Below are positions 31,429-47,926 of a DNA stretch of 64,000 nucleotides, piece by piece. Source of the stretch: Leptospira stimsonii. Its GTDB lineage: Bacteria; Spirochaetota; Leptospiria; Leptospirales; Leptospiraceae. Below the pieces are notes generated by a model. That model made no database searches. It saw only the letters and a list, made by a program, of their open reading frames with translations, and had not been told where the DNA came from. Location of the stretch: contig NZ_QHCT01000005.1 of NCBI RefSeq assembly GCF_003545885.1, forward strand, positions 1 through 64,000, read 5' to 3'. Each line of letters starts with the position of its first letter. The stretch's first letter is position 1. The position numbers were made by a program, and so were the translations under genes.

Positions 31429-33273
31429 TTAAAAAATAGGAATGCTCATAGAGAAGATATTTTCCGATTCTCTGGAAAAATCGTAGGTCGCATTGAGTTT
31501 TTCCGCGCGCATTTGGATGTTGTTCAATCCTATTCCCGTCATTTCTTCGGACTTTGTTTCGAACTTCTTCCCGTCGTCTACGATTCTTAAACGTAGATGT
31601 CTCCCATCCTTATTCCACAAAATCTGAATATTCTTTGCTTCCGAATGTCTGAGAATATTGGACATGAGCTCGAGAAAAATTTTCTGAACATGAAGACACT
31701 GATCCAATCGAAGAACGTCCGAAACCTCTTTGATTTCCGTCTTTACTCGGATTGAACCGGTGCCTTGGATTCTTTCCGCGTAACGATTCATGACGTCTTC
31801 TACGAGTTCTTTGTGAGTTCCGGTATGGTGCATAAGGAAGACGATATCTCTTACGTTCGAGATCAGTTGTGTCATTTCGGTTTTCAACTTTTTGAGTGTG
31901 GAATCTTCCTTGTTTTTGGATTCCAATTCGAACAGAATAGCGGTGAGTTCGGAGCCGATCGTATCGTGAATGTCCGAGGCGATTCTTGTTCTTTCTTCCG
32001 CTTGGAGTTTGAGTTGTTCGTTGTATTTGATCTGAAGTTGTGCGAATTCTTTCGCCTTCTCTAAATCCTCCGTGAACCTTGAGGAGATAATATAGGAATT
32101 GAGCGCAACGAAGGTGACAAGTCCGAGCGGAAAACTGTAAGGAAACAAAACGTAAACCTCGAATAAACCGTAGAACACGTCGTTCATCATCGTAAAAACG
32201 AGAACAAGTCCGGTGATCAAGATCGTTTTGGCTCTCGGTTCCTTATTTCGAAATGCGGCGATCGTCGGAACGAGAATGAAGACGGCGTAGATAGGAGGCG
32301 CGTAGAGAAAGACCGAATACAAACGAACTAGATTGTTCTCATCCAGGGTTAGAATTCCGATCGCGAATAGGATCGTACTCGCGATTGCGAATCGAATCCA
32401 TTTTGTTTCGAATTCTAACGGGAACATTCTTCGAAGGATGAGATAAACTGTCGGAAAGAAAGTCACTTCGCAAAAAAATTCGATTCGAATTCTAAGATCG
32501 AGAGAGAGGCTCGGCAGGGCCATATATTGAATTCCGGAAGTAATGAATGTATAGAGAGAAACCAAAAAACAAAACGCGGCGAAGTGCAACGGGACCGGAT
32601 CCTTCCTATACGCGAAAAAGAATACGATATAATAGATTCCGAAGGCGCAAATAACGCTGATCAGAATGATCTCCAGCCATTCTTCTTTTCTTTCCTCGAG
32701 ATCGATGGAGTTTCCGTTTCCGATGCGAAACGAATTCCTGATTCCGCCTTTCAGATGATTTCCTTTAAAATTAGAAACGACCACGGTGATCCAGAAATCG
32801 CCCGAAGGGACGACTACGTTTGTAATCAATGGATGAGCTAAGAAGACGGTATCGATTGCGTCCGTTCCCGTAAGGCCGTTTGAATACACTTTGTGATCGT
32901 CGAAGTAGACGTCGTAAACTCCGGGGAGCCGTGGGATTCTGATCTTCAGATTCGGGCGGTTCCAATCGCATAACACGTGCAAACGGTATGTCGCATAACC
33001 TTTCCAGGTGTAACTCGGATCGTAATCCCTCCAAATCCCGGGAACCGGTTCGTAGAGAGGATTCGAGCTTAGCGATCGGTTGGATTGCGGCAACTCGTTC
33101 CAATGGAATTCCCAATCTCCGTTGAGAGTGGTATTTTCCTCGTTTAAGTTAAAATTTCTGAGATCGATCGTTCCTTTTTGCGCTTTCGGTCTTTCTTTCG
33201 AAGAAATCGCGGGGGAACACCGGATTGTTAAGATTAAGAAAATGATAAAAATCGAATATACGATTTGTTTCAT
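31429..33273 (-). CDS. 7TMR-DISM sensor histidine kinase (NarL-class)
   Basis: A 614-residue protein. The N-terminus carries a lipobox-like leader ([10 protein letters not shown], Cys19), then an extracytoplasmic jelly-roll sensor at ~35-180 ([13 protein letters not shown]...[13 protein letters not shown]...[20 protein letters not shown]), typical of 7TMR-DISMED2. Seven hydrophobic segments lie at ~195-405. The kinase core is of the HisKA_3 class: DHp motif [18 protein letters not shown] (His ~432), a reduced N-box ([13 protein letters not shown]) and G1/G2 as IVDDGKKFE and [16 protein letters not shown] carbohydrate-like ligand is plausible because DISMED2 resembles carbohydrate-binding modules, but this is inference. 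The partner regulator gene lies directly upstream, so the two form a two-gene operon. Confidence 0.9.
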   Translation of the reverse strand: MKQIVYSIFIIFLILTIRCSPAISSKERPKAQKGTIDLRNFNLNEENTTLNGDWEFHWNELPQSNRSLSSNPLYEPVPGIWRDYDPSYTWKGYATYRLHVLCDWNRPNLKIRIPRLPGVYDVYFDDHKVYSNGLTGTDAIDTVFLAHPLITNVVVPSGDFWITVVVSNFKGNHLKGGIRNSFRIGNGNSIDLEERKEEWLEIILISVICAFGIYYIVFFFAYRKDPVPLHFAAFCFLVSLYTFITSGIQYMALPSLSLDLRIRIEFFCEVTFFPTVYLILRRMFPLEFETKWIRFAIASTILFAIGILTLDENNLVRLYSVFLYAPPIYAVFILVPTIAAFRNKEPRAKTILITGLVLVFTMMNDVFYGLFEVYVLFPYSFPLGLVTFVALNSYIISSRFTEDLEKAKEFAQLQIKYNEQLKLQAEERTRIASDIHDTIGSELTAILFELESKNKEDSTLKKLKTEMTQLISNVRDIVFLMHHTGTHKELVEDVMNRYAERIQGTGSIRVKTEIKEVSDVLRLDQCLHVQKIFLELMSNILRHSEAKNIQILWNKDGRHLRLRIVDDGKKFETKSEEMTGIGLNNIQMRAEKLNATYDFSRESENIFSMSIPIF

Positions 33274-33280
33274 GAATTTA

Positions 33281-33967
33281 TCAAGGATAACCGGGAACGT
33301 CTCGGATGATTCCCATTCTTCTTCCGCGAATGATCGCCTCGGATCTGGAATGGACTTCCATCTTTTTATAGATCTTTTCTATATGTCTACTGACCGTATG
33401 ACTGGAAATGTCCAACTCGTCGGCGATATCGGAAAAGGTCATCCCGAGTGCGACAAAATTCAAGATCTGAAGTTCCCTTTCGGTCAAACCGAGGGTATTT
33501 GCAATCGGTGGATTTTTCGTTTCCTCTTTTTTTGTGAACTCACGGATGATTTTATCCGCGATTCTCGGAGTTAAGGGTGCGCCTCCTAAAACGATCACTC
33601 TGAGTTCTGCGAGAAACAATTCCGGAGACGTATCCTTTAAAAGATATCCGGAAGCTCCTCCTCGAATCGCTTCTACGATTTTATCCTCGTCTTCAAAAAC
33701 CGTAAAAATCACATATTTTGTGTTAGGTGTCTTGTCCTTTAGTTCTTTCAGACATTCCAATCCGTTTTTTCCGGGAAGTCCGATGTCGAGAATGACGATA
33801 TCGGGAGCCTCGTCGGGAAGAAAGGAGATCGCGTCTTGCGCGGTCGAATAGTGTTTAACGAATTTGAGATCGCTTGATTTGGAAAGTAATTCTTGAAGAT
33901 TGAGGGCCGTGTGAAGGTTGTCTTCGACGATCGAAACCGAATGGGTAGTCAGTGATTCTTTGGCCAT
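33281..33967 (-). CDS. NarL/FixJ-family response regulator
   Basis: A 228-residue DNA-binding regulator. The receiver domain occupies residues ~10-125 ([11 protein letters not shown] acidic pocket, [17 protein letters not shown] with the phospho-acceptor Asp ~59, [21 protein letters not shown]). The LuxR-type HTH is at ~160-220 ([54 protein letters not shown]). It is first in a two-gene operon with the 7TMR-DISM kinase, whose ATG follows 8 bases after its stop, so that kinase is the likely partner. Target genes are unknown. Confidence 0.93.
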   Translation of the reverse strand: MAKESLTTHSVSIVEDNLHTALNLQELLSKSSDLKFVKHYSTAQDAISFLPDEAPDIVILDIGLPGKNGLECLKELKDKTPNTKYVIFTVFEDEDKIVEAIRGGASGYLLKDTSPELFLAELRVIVLGGAPLTPRIADKIIREFTKKEETKNPPIANTLGLTERELQILNFVALGMTFSDIADELDISSHTVSRHIEKIYKKMEVHSRSEAIIRGRRMGIIRDVPGYP

Positions 33968-34109
33968 CGGCTTGATTCTTCGGATCGGGTTCGATCGGTA
34001 AATTGTTTTTTCTAAAGGAATCTCGATTCTACCGTTTCACAATCCGCTCAAGACAGATCTGTTTTAAAAGTTTTTTTCGAAGTTGTTTCGAAACCGTGTA
34101 TCGTAAGTG

Positions 34110-34535
34110 TTATTTAAAAAATTCGTTCCATTCTTCTTTCGCTTTTTCCCATCTACGTTTTCGATCTTCTTTGTCTTTGATTTTTAAAAAAAGTCTCGGC
34201 TCCGCATGAGGGAAGGTGATTCTTACCCTGTGTTCGTGGAGGACTTCGATAAGGATCGATTGTTTGTTTTCGTCCGTGATCCGGTAGACAACGACACTTT
34301 TCATCTCTAAAGGGACCGCGCCATGTCCTAGATCGGCGACTCCCTTTCTAAAATCGAGTTCCACACATTCGACAGGTTTGTGCCATGTATCGCAGAACTT
34401 TCCTTCCGGCGGTGGGACCGGTTTTAAACCGCAGTCGACAAGTACAATAAAAACGGAAAGAAAGAACGTCAAACGAAACGTGTTTCGAAAAAAAGAGAAA
34501 GTGGTGTTCATTTTCATTTCGTTTAACATTTTCAT
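34110..34535 (-). CDS. Small lipoprotein, unknown function
   Basis: A 141-residue protein read from ATG 34535; a second ATG at 34511 gives a shorter leader. The leader ends in a lipobox (FFLSVFIVLVDC, Cys35). The mature part contains two cysteines close together (KFCDTWHKPVECVEL) and mixed strands (EMKSVVVYRITDENKQSILIEVLHEHRVRITF), then a basic helical tail (KIKDKEDRKRRWEKAKEEWNEFF). No family recognised. It lies 12 bases after the TPR protein gene on the same strand, and the two probably form an operon. Confidence 0.65.
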   Translation of the reverse strand: MKMLNEMKMNTTFSFFRNTFRLTFFLSVFIVLVDCGLKPVPPPEGKFCDTWHKPVECVELDFRKGVADLGHGAVPLEMKSVVVYRITDENKQSILIEVLHEHRVRITFPHAEPRLFLKIKDKEDRKRRWEKAKEEWNEFFK

Positions 34536-34547
34536 GAGTGCGAAATT

Positions 34548-35552
34548 CTATTGATCCGTTTCCAAATCAAGATTGAGTTTCGTCTTGAGAGTCGGTTTTT
34601 CCTCTATGATTTCTCTGGCGAGCTTGATGATTTCGTCCTTTCTTTCTTCTGCCTTCGGAAAAAGTTCTTCCAAGATCGTGATCGATTTTGCGTGGAGATT
34701 TTGAAGTCTAAAAATTTTAGCTTCTAAAATCCAAGATCCGGTCGTGATAAAGTCTTCGTTTTCGTTTCTTACTTTCCGTATAAAATTCAGAGAAGAAACA
34801 TACTGCCCCGCGCGGAACTCGGAAAGACCCGTTAAAAAGTGAGCTTCTCTCTCCGTGAGTAGAATCGATCCGGTCGATTCGGGACTCGCCAAATTCTTCT
34901 TTAAGAATTCCGTGTCGCCGGAAAGGGACGCGCCTAAAAGTGAAATCCAGGTGTAACCCGTCTTAAACTCGGGGCTGATCTTATCATACGGAATCGAATT
35001 CAAAAGCCCGGTCAGTGATTTTCTGGAAAGGTGTTGTTTTATCGTTTCTCCGAAAGCGATCATTACTTCGTTGTCCGGATTCTCCTTCATCGCCGGATCG
35101 ACGGCTTTTGCCCGAAGCGCATTCCGATACATGTCCTCCAAGATCGGAAGATAGGAACCGTCTTCTTTGAGAAAATCGTTAAAACCGGAATAGGAAAGCT
35201 TGACTAACGTTCCCGAATCGAAGGAAAAACCGACCAGCAAAAAAGAATAATAATTTCCTAATGCACTATAAAAATAACCGAGCTCGTCGGCGGGATTGGA
35301 GGTAGTGTAATCTTTCGCCGCGCTCTGAAAATTTTTGACCGAACTTTCCTCGAGATTTCCGGAAAGAATTTGTTGCTGAACGTTCTTTCTTTCCTTTTCC
35401 AGAAGAATTTTTCGATCTCCGGCGAAGAGATTCTTGATATCCTGCCGGAAAAAGAATCCAACCCCTCCTAAGGTAATCAAAAGAATCGTAAGAATGTAAG
35501 GTTTATAACTGGTTTTCTTTTTGTAACTCTTCAGGCCGGACTGATACAGCAT
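34548..35552 (-). CDS. Membrane-anchored TPR-like protein
   Basis: A 334-residue protein with one N-terminal membrane segment (YKPYILTILLITLGGVGFFFR, ~18-38), so the rest is likely outside the cytoplasm. The body is all-helical with TPR-like pairs (ADELGYFYSALGNYYSFLLVG, EAHFLTGLSEFRAGQYVSSLNFIRKVRNENEDFITTGSWILEAKIFRLQNLHAKSITILEELFPKAEE). No enzymatic motif was seen. The gene is divergent from the zinc-ribbon gene at 35658 and is followed by a small lipoprotein gene. Its function is unknown; TPR proteins usually scaffold complexes. Confidence 0.68.
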   Translation of the reverse strand: MLYQSGLKSYKKKTSYKPYILTILLITLGGVGFFFRQDIKNLFAGDRKILLEKERKNVQQQILSGNLEESSVKNFQSAAKDYTTSNPADELGYFYSALGNYYSFLLVGFSFDSGTLVKLSYSGFNDFLKEDGSYLPILEDMYRNALRAKAVDPAMKENPDNEVMIAFGETIKQHLSRKSLTGLLNSIPYDKISPEFKTGYTWISLLGASLSGDTEFLKKNLASPESTGSILLTEREAHFLTGLSEFRAGQYVSSLNFIRKVRNENEDFITTGSWILEAKIFRLQNLHAKSITILEELFPKAEERKDEIIKLAREIIEEKPTLKTKLNLDLETDQ

Positions 35553-35657
35553 AATGCGTCCCAGTTTTTACCCGCCTATCCTGGGTTCACGTATTTTTTG
35601 AATTTGACTCAGGCCCTAAAACTTGACACTGAAGGCACCTTTGATTCCGTTGGATCT

Positions 35658-35858
35658 ATGCCCTACGATTACGATTTTGACGAAGAGTTTGAACTGGAAA
35701 CCGGAGACGACGAGGATGCTACGGATGAGGACGTTGTTACGTTTGCCTGTGAAGATTGCGATCACCGCTGGGAAGAAGAAGCCTTTGAAGCGGAGGATTA
35801 CGGTCCGGAAGGGGCGATATGCCCGATGTGCGGTTCGGCGGCAGTAATCGAACTTTGA
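35658..35858 (+). CDS. Small acidic zinc-ribbon protein
   Basis: The frame is open from a TTG at 35598, but ATG 35658 ([27 protein letters not shown]) gives the better protein start. The first ~25 residues are very acidic. A zinc ribbon follows: [15 protein letters not shown] ... [13 protein letters not shown], with two CxxC pairs about 25 residues apart. Size is 66 residues. Such small ribbons bind proteins or nucleic acids. Its stop overlaps the next gene's probable TTG start (TTGA), so it is likely the first gene of an operon with a TPR-like protein and rsmD, which hints at RNA or ribosome-related work but does not prove it. Confidence 0.7.
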   Translation: MPYDYDFDEEFELETGDDEDATDEDVVTFACEDCDHRWEEEAFEAEDYGPEGAICPMCGSAAVIEL

Positions 35859-36438
35859 AAAATACCCGGCCGGCCAGGCAGTTCCAAGAGAATTTTGCCT
35901 CCCGGCTTCTCGGGTTTGTAATTATCTACCTTTTTCTCACTCCCCAAAAATCCGTTACTTCCACCGATTTTAGCGACGTTTATGATTTTTATAAAAAAGG
36001 GAACTATGATACGCTCGTAAAGGTATCGCGTTCCGCGCTTCGAAAAGAAGAGGTCGACTATAGAATTCTTCTTTTGTATACGGCGGCCGAGAAGGATCCG
36101 GAAGAAATCGACAAAACGTTGAGAAGCATCTACGAAAAGAAGTCTTCGCATCCGGGAATTTTTTATAATTCCGTTTTTTTATTTTTGGAACGTTGTCTGG
36201 TATTGGAGGACGAATCTTCCGGAATTCATTGGGGAAGAATTTTTTTGGAACACGGTTCAGCTTCGGTGCGTTATGCGGAAGGCCTCTATACGTTTGCCTG
36301 CATCTTATTCGAAGCGGGTAAATTTCCGGAAGCGAAGCAGGTCCTTTCCAAGTTGAAAGAATGGAAATCGACCGAAAAGTTGAATAAAAAAATCCGGATC
36401 TTAGAATTGAGCATAGAGAAAAAAATGGAGGCACAATC

Positions 36439-36442
<4 letters not shown>
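35855..36442 (+). CDS. TPR-like hypothetical protein, exported or anchored
   Basis: I chose TTG 35855 because it overlaps the upstream TGA (TTGA); an ATG at 35819 would overlap the zinc-ribbon gene by 40 bases. The N-terminus has one hydrophobic segment ([14 protein letters not shown], a signal or anchor). The remainder is helical with TPR-like repeats ([44 protein letters not shown]...[43 protein letters not shown]). It ends in an ATGA overlap with rsmD. Function is unknown. Confidence 0.62.
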
Positions 36443-37071
<629 letters not shown>

Positions 37072-37589
37072 CTTTCCGATGTGAAAGGTTTTCCGTTACC
37101 TCTTGAGAGAATCAGGAAAAGTCAGAATCCCAAGAAAAAGCTTTGGAGAATTTACATTGTTTCCAATCGGAACTTTTGCGGGAGTTCCTACATTCGGGAC
37201 TTTTTACTTGAAAAAGTTTGATTTTATGATAGAGAAAAATCTGCCCGAGTTTTCCCGCCGCCCACCCCTCCACCCAAGATTAGGGTGGGGCTTTTATTTC
37301 ACGGAGGATTGTCGTTGTTACGACAAATTCTCTCAAAGGCTTCAGTCGATCAGCGGGGCAAACGTAAGGCACTTGTCTTCAAGGAATGTTGAGAAAGTCC
37401 ACCTTGAGATAGCTCCTATGAATCGTTAGACGAATGCAGAATGTATATTATAGAAATGGAATATATTTTTCCCTGGAAAATTGTGCTCATGAAGAAGCCG
37501 AAGTGTCGCTTAGAAAAAAACTTGCAGATTCGTTCGATTCCCGTTTAAGTTAGAACGGAATTTTTAAATCAAGAAACAAACGAAAAAAG
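37072..37589. other. 518-bp intergenic region with repeat copy 2
   Basis: No gene seen. It contains dispersed repeat copy 2 (37178-37332). A possible 108-residue ORF here is rejected because it lies across the repeat. The 37435-37589 part is A+T-rich and precedes the sulfatase gene. Confidence 0.5.
37178..37332. repeat. Dispersed intergenic repeat, copy 2
   Basis: The block order matches 23360-23516: gcgggagttcctac, then aaaagtttgattttatgatag, ccacccctccacccaag...agggtggggc, and a small hairpin TGTCG-ttgtta-CGACA. The copies differ by many substitutions and a few indels but keep the order. Both lie between genes. Confidence 0.8.
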
Positions 37590-39885
<2,296 letters not shown>

Positions 39886-39898
39886 CCTGTATTTTAGT

Positions 39899-43219
<3,321 letters not shown>

Positions 43220-43324
43220 ACGAGTCTTGATTTGGATCGTCCTTTGATAAATGAAATGGACCTAATCTTAATATTAAAAAAATGAATTAGATAATTAATT
43301 TCTTCTATCAAGATTGATAACTAC

Positions 43325-43999
43325 TCAGTTGTCGAGGGGTATGAATTTTTTAGAATAGATTTCTGTAGAGGCTAGTTGAATAAGGTCATAAAAACCCGTA
43401 TATCCGCCAAACACGTTTTTGGAATTAAACAGGCCATATGCCAGGAAGAGATGGCTATACAGAGTAAATCTTCTGTCGTATTTGAGATTCGAAGGTTGTC
43501 TTATCCCATTTGTTTCAACGGAGAACTCTGCTTTTCTTGCACCAAAATACCAAGTCGGAACCAAACCAAGTGTAAATGTACCTAATAGAATCTTATTAAA
43601 AGCAGTTTGCGAATTAAAAAAACCAGCGAATTTTACGTAAACTATATTCTTGTATCTTCGTTTTATGAGATCGATATCATCAACTCCTTTGAACGCGACT
43701 GCAACATTTTGAAAACAACGACAATCTGCGAAAGCAGTCGCGATAGACCTTTTTATCCGTCCGCCAATTACTGGATCGCGAAATTGTAAAAGCTGATCTT
43801 CGCCTTCCGAATAGACGTCTTCCTGATTTATTTTTTCAGGATCAATATTGTTTCTATATTCCTCAACGACGACTAACGTTTCCTGTAATCTAGCCGGATA
43901 TAAACCGATTTCAATTTTAGGCGGAAGTTCTTTTTCTGTAACAGTGAGACAGCTATGGAAAATAAAAGTAAATACGAAAAAAATGGATCGAATATTCAA
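43325..43999 (-). CDS. Lipoprotein, unknown function
   Basis: A TTG start at 43999 gives a short lipoprotein signal ([17 protein letters not shown], Cys17) and a 224-residue protein. The mature part has strand-like segments ([55 protein letters not shown]), a Cys pair ([14 protein letters not shown]) and an aromatic-rich C-terminus ([22 protein letters not shown]). No known family recognised. It is divergent from the lipoprotein gene at 44052. Confidence 0.65.
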   Translation of the reverse strand: MNIRSIFFVFTFIFHSCLTVTEKELPPKIEIGLYPARLQETLVVVEEYRNNIDPEKINQEDVYSEGEDQLLQFRDPVIGGRIKRSIATAFADCRCFQNVAVAFKGVDDIDLIKRRYKNIVYVKFAGFFNSQTAFNKILLGTFTLGLVPTWYFGARKAEFSVETNGIRQPSNLKYDRRFTLYSHLFLAYGLFNSKNVFGGYTGFYDLIQLASTEIYSKKFIPLDN

Positions 44000-44051
44000 A
44001 AAAATTGCCTTCTTGGCTCAAGTTATTTCGATGGTTCCAAGGAGACCATCA

Positions 44052-44897
44052 ATGTCAAGTTTTTTAAACCGATTTGCAATAGTAATGTTCTTTGTATTTG
44101 TTTCAAACTGTACAAAAGACGTTGTGCGAGTCCATAATCCAATTTCTGAAAAGGATAAAAAAAATTATGGTGTCGTAGCCTTTGGACTTTTTGTCCATAA
44201 TCGAAATCACAAGGATATTTTGAATTTGTTTAGCAAGGATTCAGGAAGAATATTCCAGGATTTAGGATTGGATGGAGTTAAATTTTCCGAGATACTTTCA
44301 AAAGAATCTACAAAAAAAACACCGATCAATATAAGTCCGTATCCGATTGAAGCTCCAGTTTTGATGGAAAAAGAAGATTCAATCCAATATTTAGAAGGAA
44401 AAGCCGGTTATATAAAACCATTTTATCTTTTACTTTCGGTAAATCCTGAAAAGGAATATGTTATTACCGGAATTACTTATTCTTATGATATTACTTGTGG
44501 TCAAGGTTGCAGACGTCCTGTCTATCGAAACTTTTCAGTGGATCCGACAAAATCGTTTAATTCATTTCCTATTAAAGCAAATGCCGGTGAAATTACATTT
44601 GGCGGAGTTATTATGGCAAGGGTTGTTCCAACGCATGCAAATGATCCTTATGGAATAGCAGACGATTTTCCCGGGATAACGGAAGCCTTTTCGGGCAAAA
44701 AGGTGGCGATCGATTTAGTTCCAGGCGATGACTTCATTAAGGATATGGAATCCGATTCCTTGCGAAAACTGTTTTATGGCGGGGTTGTAGACAAAAAGAA
44801 TTCTGAAAAACTTTTTTATGATAATCTAATAAAAAGTTACCAGGATGGATATTGGAAGATCCTAGCCGAGAAAAAAAGAGCGATATTAGAAAATTAA
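44052..44897 (+). CDS. Lipoprotein, unknown function
   Basis: ATG 44052 has a strong AAGGAG site upstream (44038-44043), which decides the start against the far upstream in-frame ATG at 43848. The signal is [20 protein letters not shown] (Cys20). The 281-residue body ([31 protein letters not shown]...[39 protein letters not shown]...[15 protein letters not shown]) has a predicted beta-rich middle with a Cys-rich loop (TCGQGC). I do not recognise the family. It is divergent from 43325-43999, and the two lipoproteins may share a promoter region. Confidence 0.68.
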   Translation: MSSFLNRFAIVMFFVFVSNCTKDVVRVHNPISEKDKKNYGVVAFGLFVHNRNHKDILNLFSKDSGRIFQDLGLDGVKFSEILSKESTKKTPINISPYPIEAPVLMEKEDSIQYLEGKAGYIKPFYLLLSVNPEKEYVITGITYSYDITCGQGCRRPVYRNFSVDPTKSFNSFPIKANAGEITFGGVIMARVVPTHANDPYGIADDFPGITEAFSGKKVAIDLVPGDDFIKDMESDSLRKLFYGGVVDKKNSEKLFYDNLIKSYQDGYWKILAEKKRAILEN

Positions 44898-45078
44898 TAA
44901 CTCGATCGATACATACGGATCGCAAGTTGGTTCGAATGTATCTAATGATTCTAAATTGCTCAATTTAAGATTCACTATTGTCTGTTGGATTATTTTACTT
45001 ACAGTCTTGATTCAAAAATTATTCGAATTGGCATTGTTTGTCGGAAGATTGGGACAGCAATCATCCGACAATTCCTAG

Positions 45079-45663
45079 CTAATTTGAATTTATCTTCTCC
45101 CGGATCGTTTCGATTCTCTTACGATTGACGCCAAAATCCGATTTTCCTAGGCGAGAAGCGGAGCGGACATGGATCAAGGGAGAATTTGGGTCGAATAAAA
45201 ATTCCACGTCGTCGATATATCTCCAGATCAAACTCGTAAATTCCACGTAAAGATAATTCGGATCTTCTTTTATGATCTTTGTTCTTGCGATTTCGCCTAT
45301 CGCGGCTTTTAACTTTGTCTTACCTTCCTCCGGCGTCCCCTTATAACTTAAGGGCATGATGGTGTGTTCCGTATCCGATTCCGGAACGAAGCTACTGACA
45401 CAATTCGGTGTTTGAGGACAAATGCCTAGTTTGCCGTTCTGAACTCCCAAGGTCGTCGGTCTGGTTCCATTACACTGGACCAAAAAGGAAAGAAAAATCG
45501 AAACAAGGATTAGGCTTCCCTTCTTATAGGAAAGAACGATCTCGCCTAAGAAAAATAAATTTCCGAGGGGATTAAAGGAGGAGCTCGACTTACGTGCGTT
45601 AGATTCTAACGTTCCGGAAGGGGTTTGGATTGCACAAGAATGCGGAAAGAGTCTGTTTTTCAT
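45079..45663 (-). CDS. DUF1499-family lipoprotein
   Basis: A 194-residue protein. A long leader ends in a lipobox (LILVSIFLSFLVQC, Cys64). The C-terminal part matches the DUF1499 pattern: GICPQTPNCVSSFVPESDTEHTIMPLSY, IKEDPNYLYVEFTSLIWRYIDDVEFLFDPNSPLIHVRSASRLGKSDFGVNRKRIETIRE. DUF1499 proteins are small and conserved in proteobacteria, spirochaetes and plants, with no settled role. I do not assign a reaction. The frame looks intact. The upstream leader is unusually long, so the true start may be nearer the lipobox, but no alternative start codon was found there. Confidence 0.8.
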   Translation of the reverse strand: MKNRLFPHSCAIQTPSGTLESNARKSSSSFNPLGNLFFLGEIVLSYKKGSLILVSIFLSFLVQCNGTRPTTLGVQNGKLGICPQTPNCVSSFVPESDTEHTIMPLSYKGTPEEGKTKLKAAIGEIARTKIIKEDPNYLYVEFTSLIWRYIDDVEFLFDPNSPLIHVRSASRLGKSDFGVNRKRIETIREKINSN

Positions 45664-45789
45664 GGAAGAAGAATAACAGGAAAAACGAAATATGACAAAG
45701 AAATTTAGAATCTTTCCGAATTTTCTTATGACTTTCTATAAAAAATTAATTTCGTGAAATAAATAGGATTCCACTCTAAGTCCAAATCC

Positions 45790-46341
45790 ATGTCTCTCCT
45801 TGAATCCGAAAAAGTTCCGCTGGGAAGCTTACTGCCAACCTTTCAGCTTCCAGATCCGAATGGAATCGTTTACTCCTCGGATACACTCTCCGGTTCTACC
45901 GGTTTATTGCTGGTTATAACCTGCAATCATTGCCCGTATGCGCAAGCGATTTGGCCTCGTTTGATCCGCTTTGCCTCTGAGATCCTTTCTTTGGGGGTCA
46001 AGACGGTCGCGATCAATCCGAACATTCATCCCGATTATCCGGACGATTCCCCGGAGGCGATGCTTTTAAAAATCGAAGAATGGGGAATTCCCTTTCCCTA
46101 TCTTGTGGACGAAAGTCAAGACGTTGCACGAAACCTAAAAGCGATGTGTACTCCTGATATTTATCTCTATGACAGTGATCGGAAGTTGTTCTATCACGGG
46201 AGAATGGACGACAACTGGAAGAATGAAAAACAGATTTCCAGGAAGGAACTCGAATTTGCCGTTCACCAACTTGTGAAAGGAAACCCGCCTCCGATCAACC
46301 AATTACCCTCGATGGGTTGCTCAATCAAATGGAAGGAATAA
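45790..46341 (+). CDS. Thioredoxin-fold (AhpC/TSA-like) redox protein
   Basis: A 183-residue soluble protein with no signal peptide. It opens like a peroxiredoxin/TlpA domain ([53 protein letters not shown]). The active site CNHC has the CxxC spacing. [25 protein letters not shown] and [41 protein letters not shown] continue the fold, including the cis-proline block (CTPDIYLYD). Such proteins reduce disulfides or peroxides, probably in the cytoplasm here. The next gene starts 4 bases later, so the two are co-transcribed. Confidence 0.88.
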   Translation: MSLLESEKVPLGSLLPTFQLPDPNGIVYSSDTLSGSTGLLLVITCNHCPYAQAIWPRLIRFASEILSLGVKTVAINPNIHPDYPDDSPEAMLLKIEEWGIPFPYLVDESQDVARNLKAMCTPDIYLYDSDRKLFYHGRMDDNWKNEKQISRKELEFAVHQLVKGNPPPINQLPSMGCSIKWKE

Positions 46342-46345
46342 TCGC

Positions 46346-47596
46346 TTGCCCGCAATAACACCAGATCACACACCCATGGCCGCCGAGTCGTTTCAAGACG
46401 CAGAATTTTTAACGGAACACTATCGTGAAATCGAAGCTAAAACTTTGGAACATTTCCGTGTCGAATTTAGAAAGAACGAAAGCGCGCTGGAGAACGTGTC
46501 CACGAACGGGCTGATCCCGTATTTGAGGAAAAGCGGCGAACTCTATCAGGATTGGCGGATATTAAAGAAGAATCTAACTGAAAAATATTCTGAACTACAG
46601 AAGAGCAGAAACTTAGAATACGAACTCATTTACAGAAAGTTAGTCGCGGATAAGAATCATAAATCAAAATCGAATTCACTGATTGGAGATATCTTCCAGT
46701 CCGTTGTGGACGGGGTTTTGAACACGGTTTACGATTGGTTTGATTCGGATAAAAAAGCGGAACCTCCTCCAGTCAAAACTCAACCGAAATCAACTCAAGA
46801 CGACGATTTGAAAAAACTCTATCGAGAAATGGTTCAAAAGAAATTAAAGGAAAGAGATCGTAGTTTCTCATCTTTTCAGGATTTGTTAAAAGAATCCGCC
46901 TTGAATTGGAACCAATCCTATAGAAAAAAATTCCATCAAAGTCTCGCCTCAACGGTGAAAGAATTGGAATCGTCTAAGGCGAGTAAGGCGGAGATACTAA
47001 ATTCTTCCAAGTCCGCGAAAAAATCCGTTCTGAATTTTCACGACGAAGACAAAATACAAAAATATTCCATTTTTATGATAGACTATTTTTACAATCGTCT
47101 TCTCAAAAAAGAACCGCTCGCCGAATCCAAAATGGTCCTTCCGGAAAAAACCGAACCTGCCAAAACGGAAGAATCGAAAAAGGTCGAAGTCAAAAACGCG
47201 CCATTGATTCCGAATCCCACGAGGACAGAAACGGAAACTCAAAAGACAGTGGAAAGAATCGTAACTGAATCCGTTAGGGAACCAGAAAAGACGACGGCGT
47301 CGAAAAAAAACTGCCCGATCACTGACCTTCCCGATCATCTTATCAAAGAATGTTATGCGGATTATCTGATCGTAGACGTTTCAACGCGTGAAAAACGTCT
47401 GGAACTTCATAGAATTCGTTTGAGCAAAGAAAATCAGAACACGAGGGCGGAAGCGATCGAATTTTTCGGTCAATGCGTCAACAAGGATCCGTCCGTTATT
47501 CCTTTGGCTGAGTCCGTATTAAAGCGACACAACATAACTAAAGAAGAAGAAAGTAAATTGAATGAAATGATTCGACGTCAGAAAACTTGTAAGTAA
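46346..47596 (+). CDS. Charged coiled-coil hypothetical protein
   Basis: TTG start at 46346, 4 bases after the thioredoxin-like gene. It is a 416-residue soluble protein with helical charged segments ([67 protein letters not shown]), a proline/lysine-rich low-complexity stretch ([33 protein letters not shown]), and a C-terminal helical domain ([30 protein letters not shown]). No membrane segment or enzyme motif was seen, and no known family recognised. Pairing with the thioredoxin-fold gene is the only functional clue. Confidence 0.68.
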   Translation: MPAITPDHTPMAAESFQDAEFLTEHYREIEAKTLEHFRVEFRKNESALENVSTNGLIPYLRKSGELYQDWRILKKNLTEKYSELQKSRNLEYELIYRKLVADKNHKSKSNSLIGDIFQSVVDGVLNTVYDWFDSDKKAEPPPVKTQPKSTQDDDLKKLYREMVQKKLKERDRSFSSFQDLLKESALNWNQSYRKKFHQSLASTVKELESSKASKAEILNSSKSAKKSVLNFHDEDKIQKYSIFMIDYFYNRLLKKEPLAESKMVLPEKTEPAKTEESKKVEVKNAPLIPNPTRTETETQKTVERIVTESVREPEKTTASKKNCPITDLPDHLIKECYADYLIVDVSTREKRLELHRIRLSKENQNTRAEAIEFFGQCVNKDPSVIPLAESVLKRHNITKEEESKLNEMIRRQKTCK

Positions 47597-47698
47597 TCAA
47601 TCCGATCGAGTTCCTACTTTTCGTTTTGATGATTCCCCTTTATTCAGAATATTGAATAGATTATTCATCGATACGGCGGTTGAAAACTATGGGAGAGA

Positions 47699-47926
47699 TT
47701 GGATTCGATTGAACTGAGCCTTCTTTCCTTAAGCGGTCCGCTTCTGGAACTCAAGGGAATCAATTTAGTATTTTTAAAACTTCAGATTGTAAAGATCAGC
47801 CCAAAAAAATTTTTAGCTGAATTATTTGAATATCCGATTCCAGGTAAAAAAAACTGTTTTTCAAAACGTGCGTTCTATGTTTTCGATTTGAATCAAGGAA
47901 AAATAACATTCAGTTTATTGAATTAA
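47699..47926 (+). CDS. Possible small protein, 75 residues (weak)
   Basis: A TTG start with GGGAGAGA directly before it and a short, fairly protein-like sequence (SLLSLSGPLLELKGINLVFLKLQIVKISPKKFLAELFEYPIPG). No family, no signal peptide, and no neighbours that support it. It may be a remnant or chance ORF. Confidence 0.3.
   Translation: MDSIELSLLSLSGPLLELKGINLVFLKLQIVKISPKKFLAELFEYPIPGKKNCFSKRAFYVFDLNQGKITFSLLN

Noticed and set aside
37103..37429. 108-residue plus-strand ORF
   Set aside because: It lies across dispersed repeat copy 2 and the sequence has no coding pattern.
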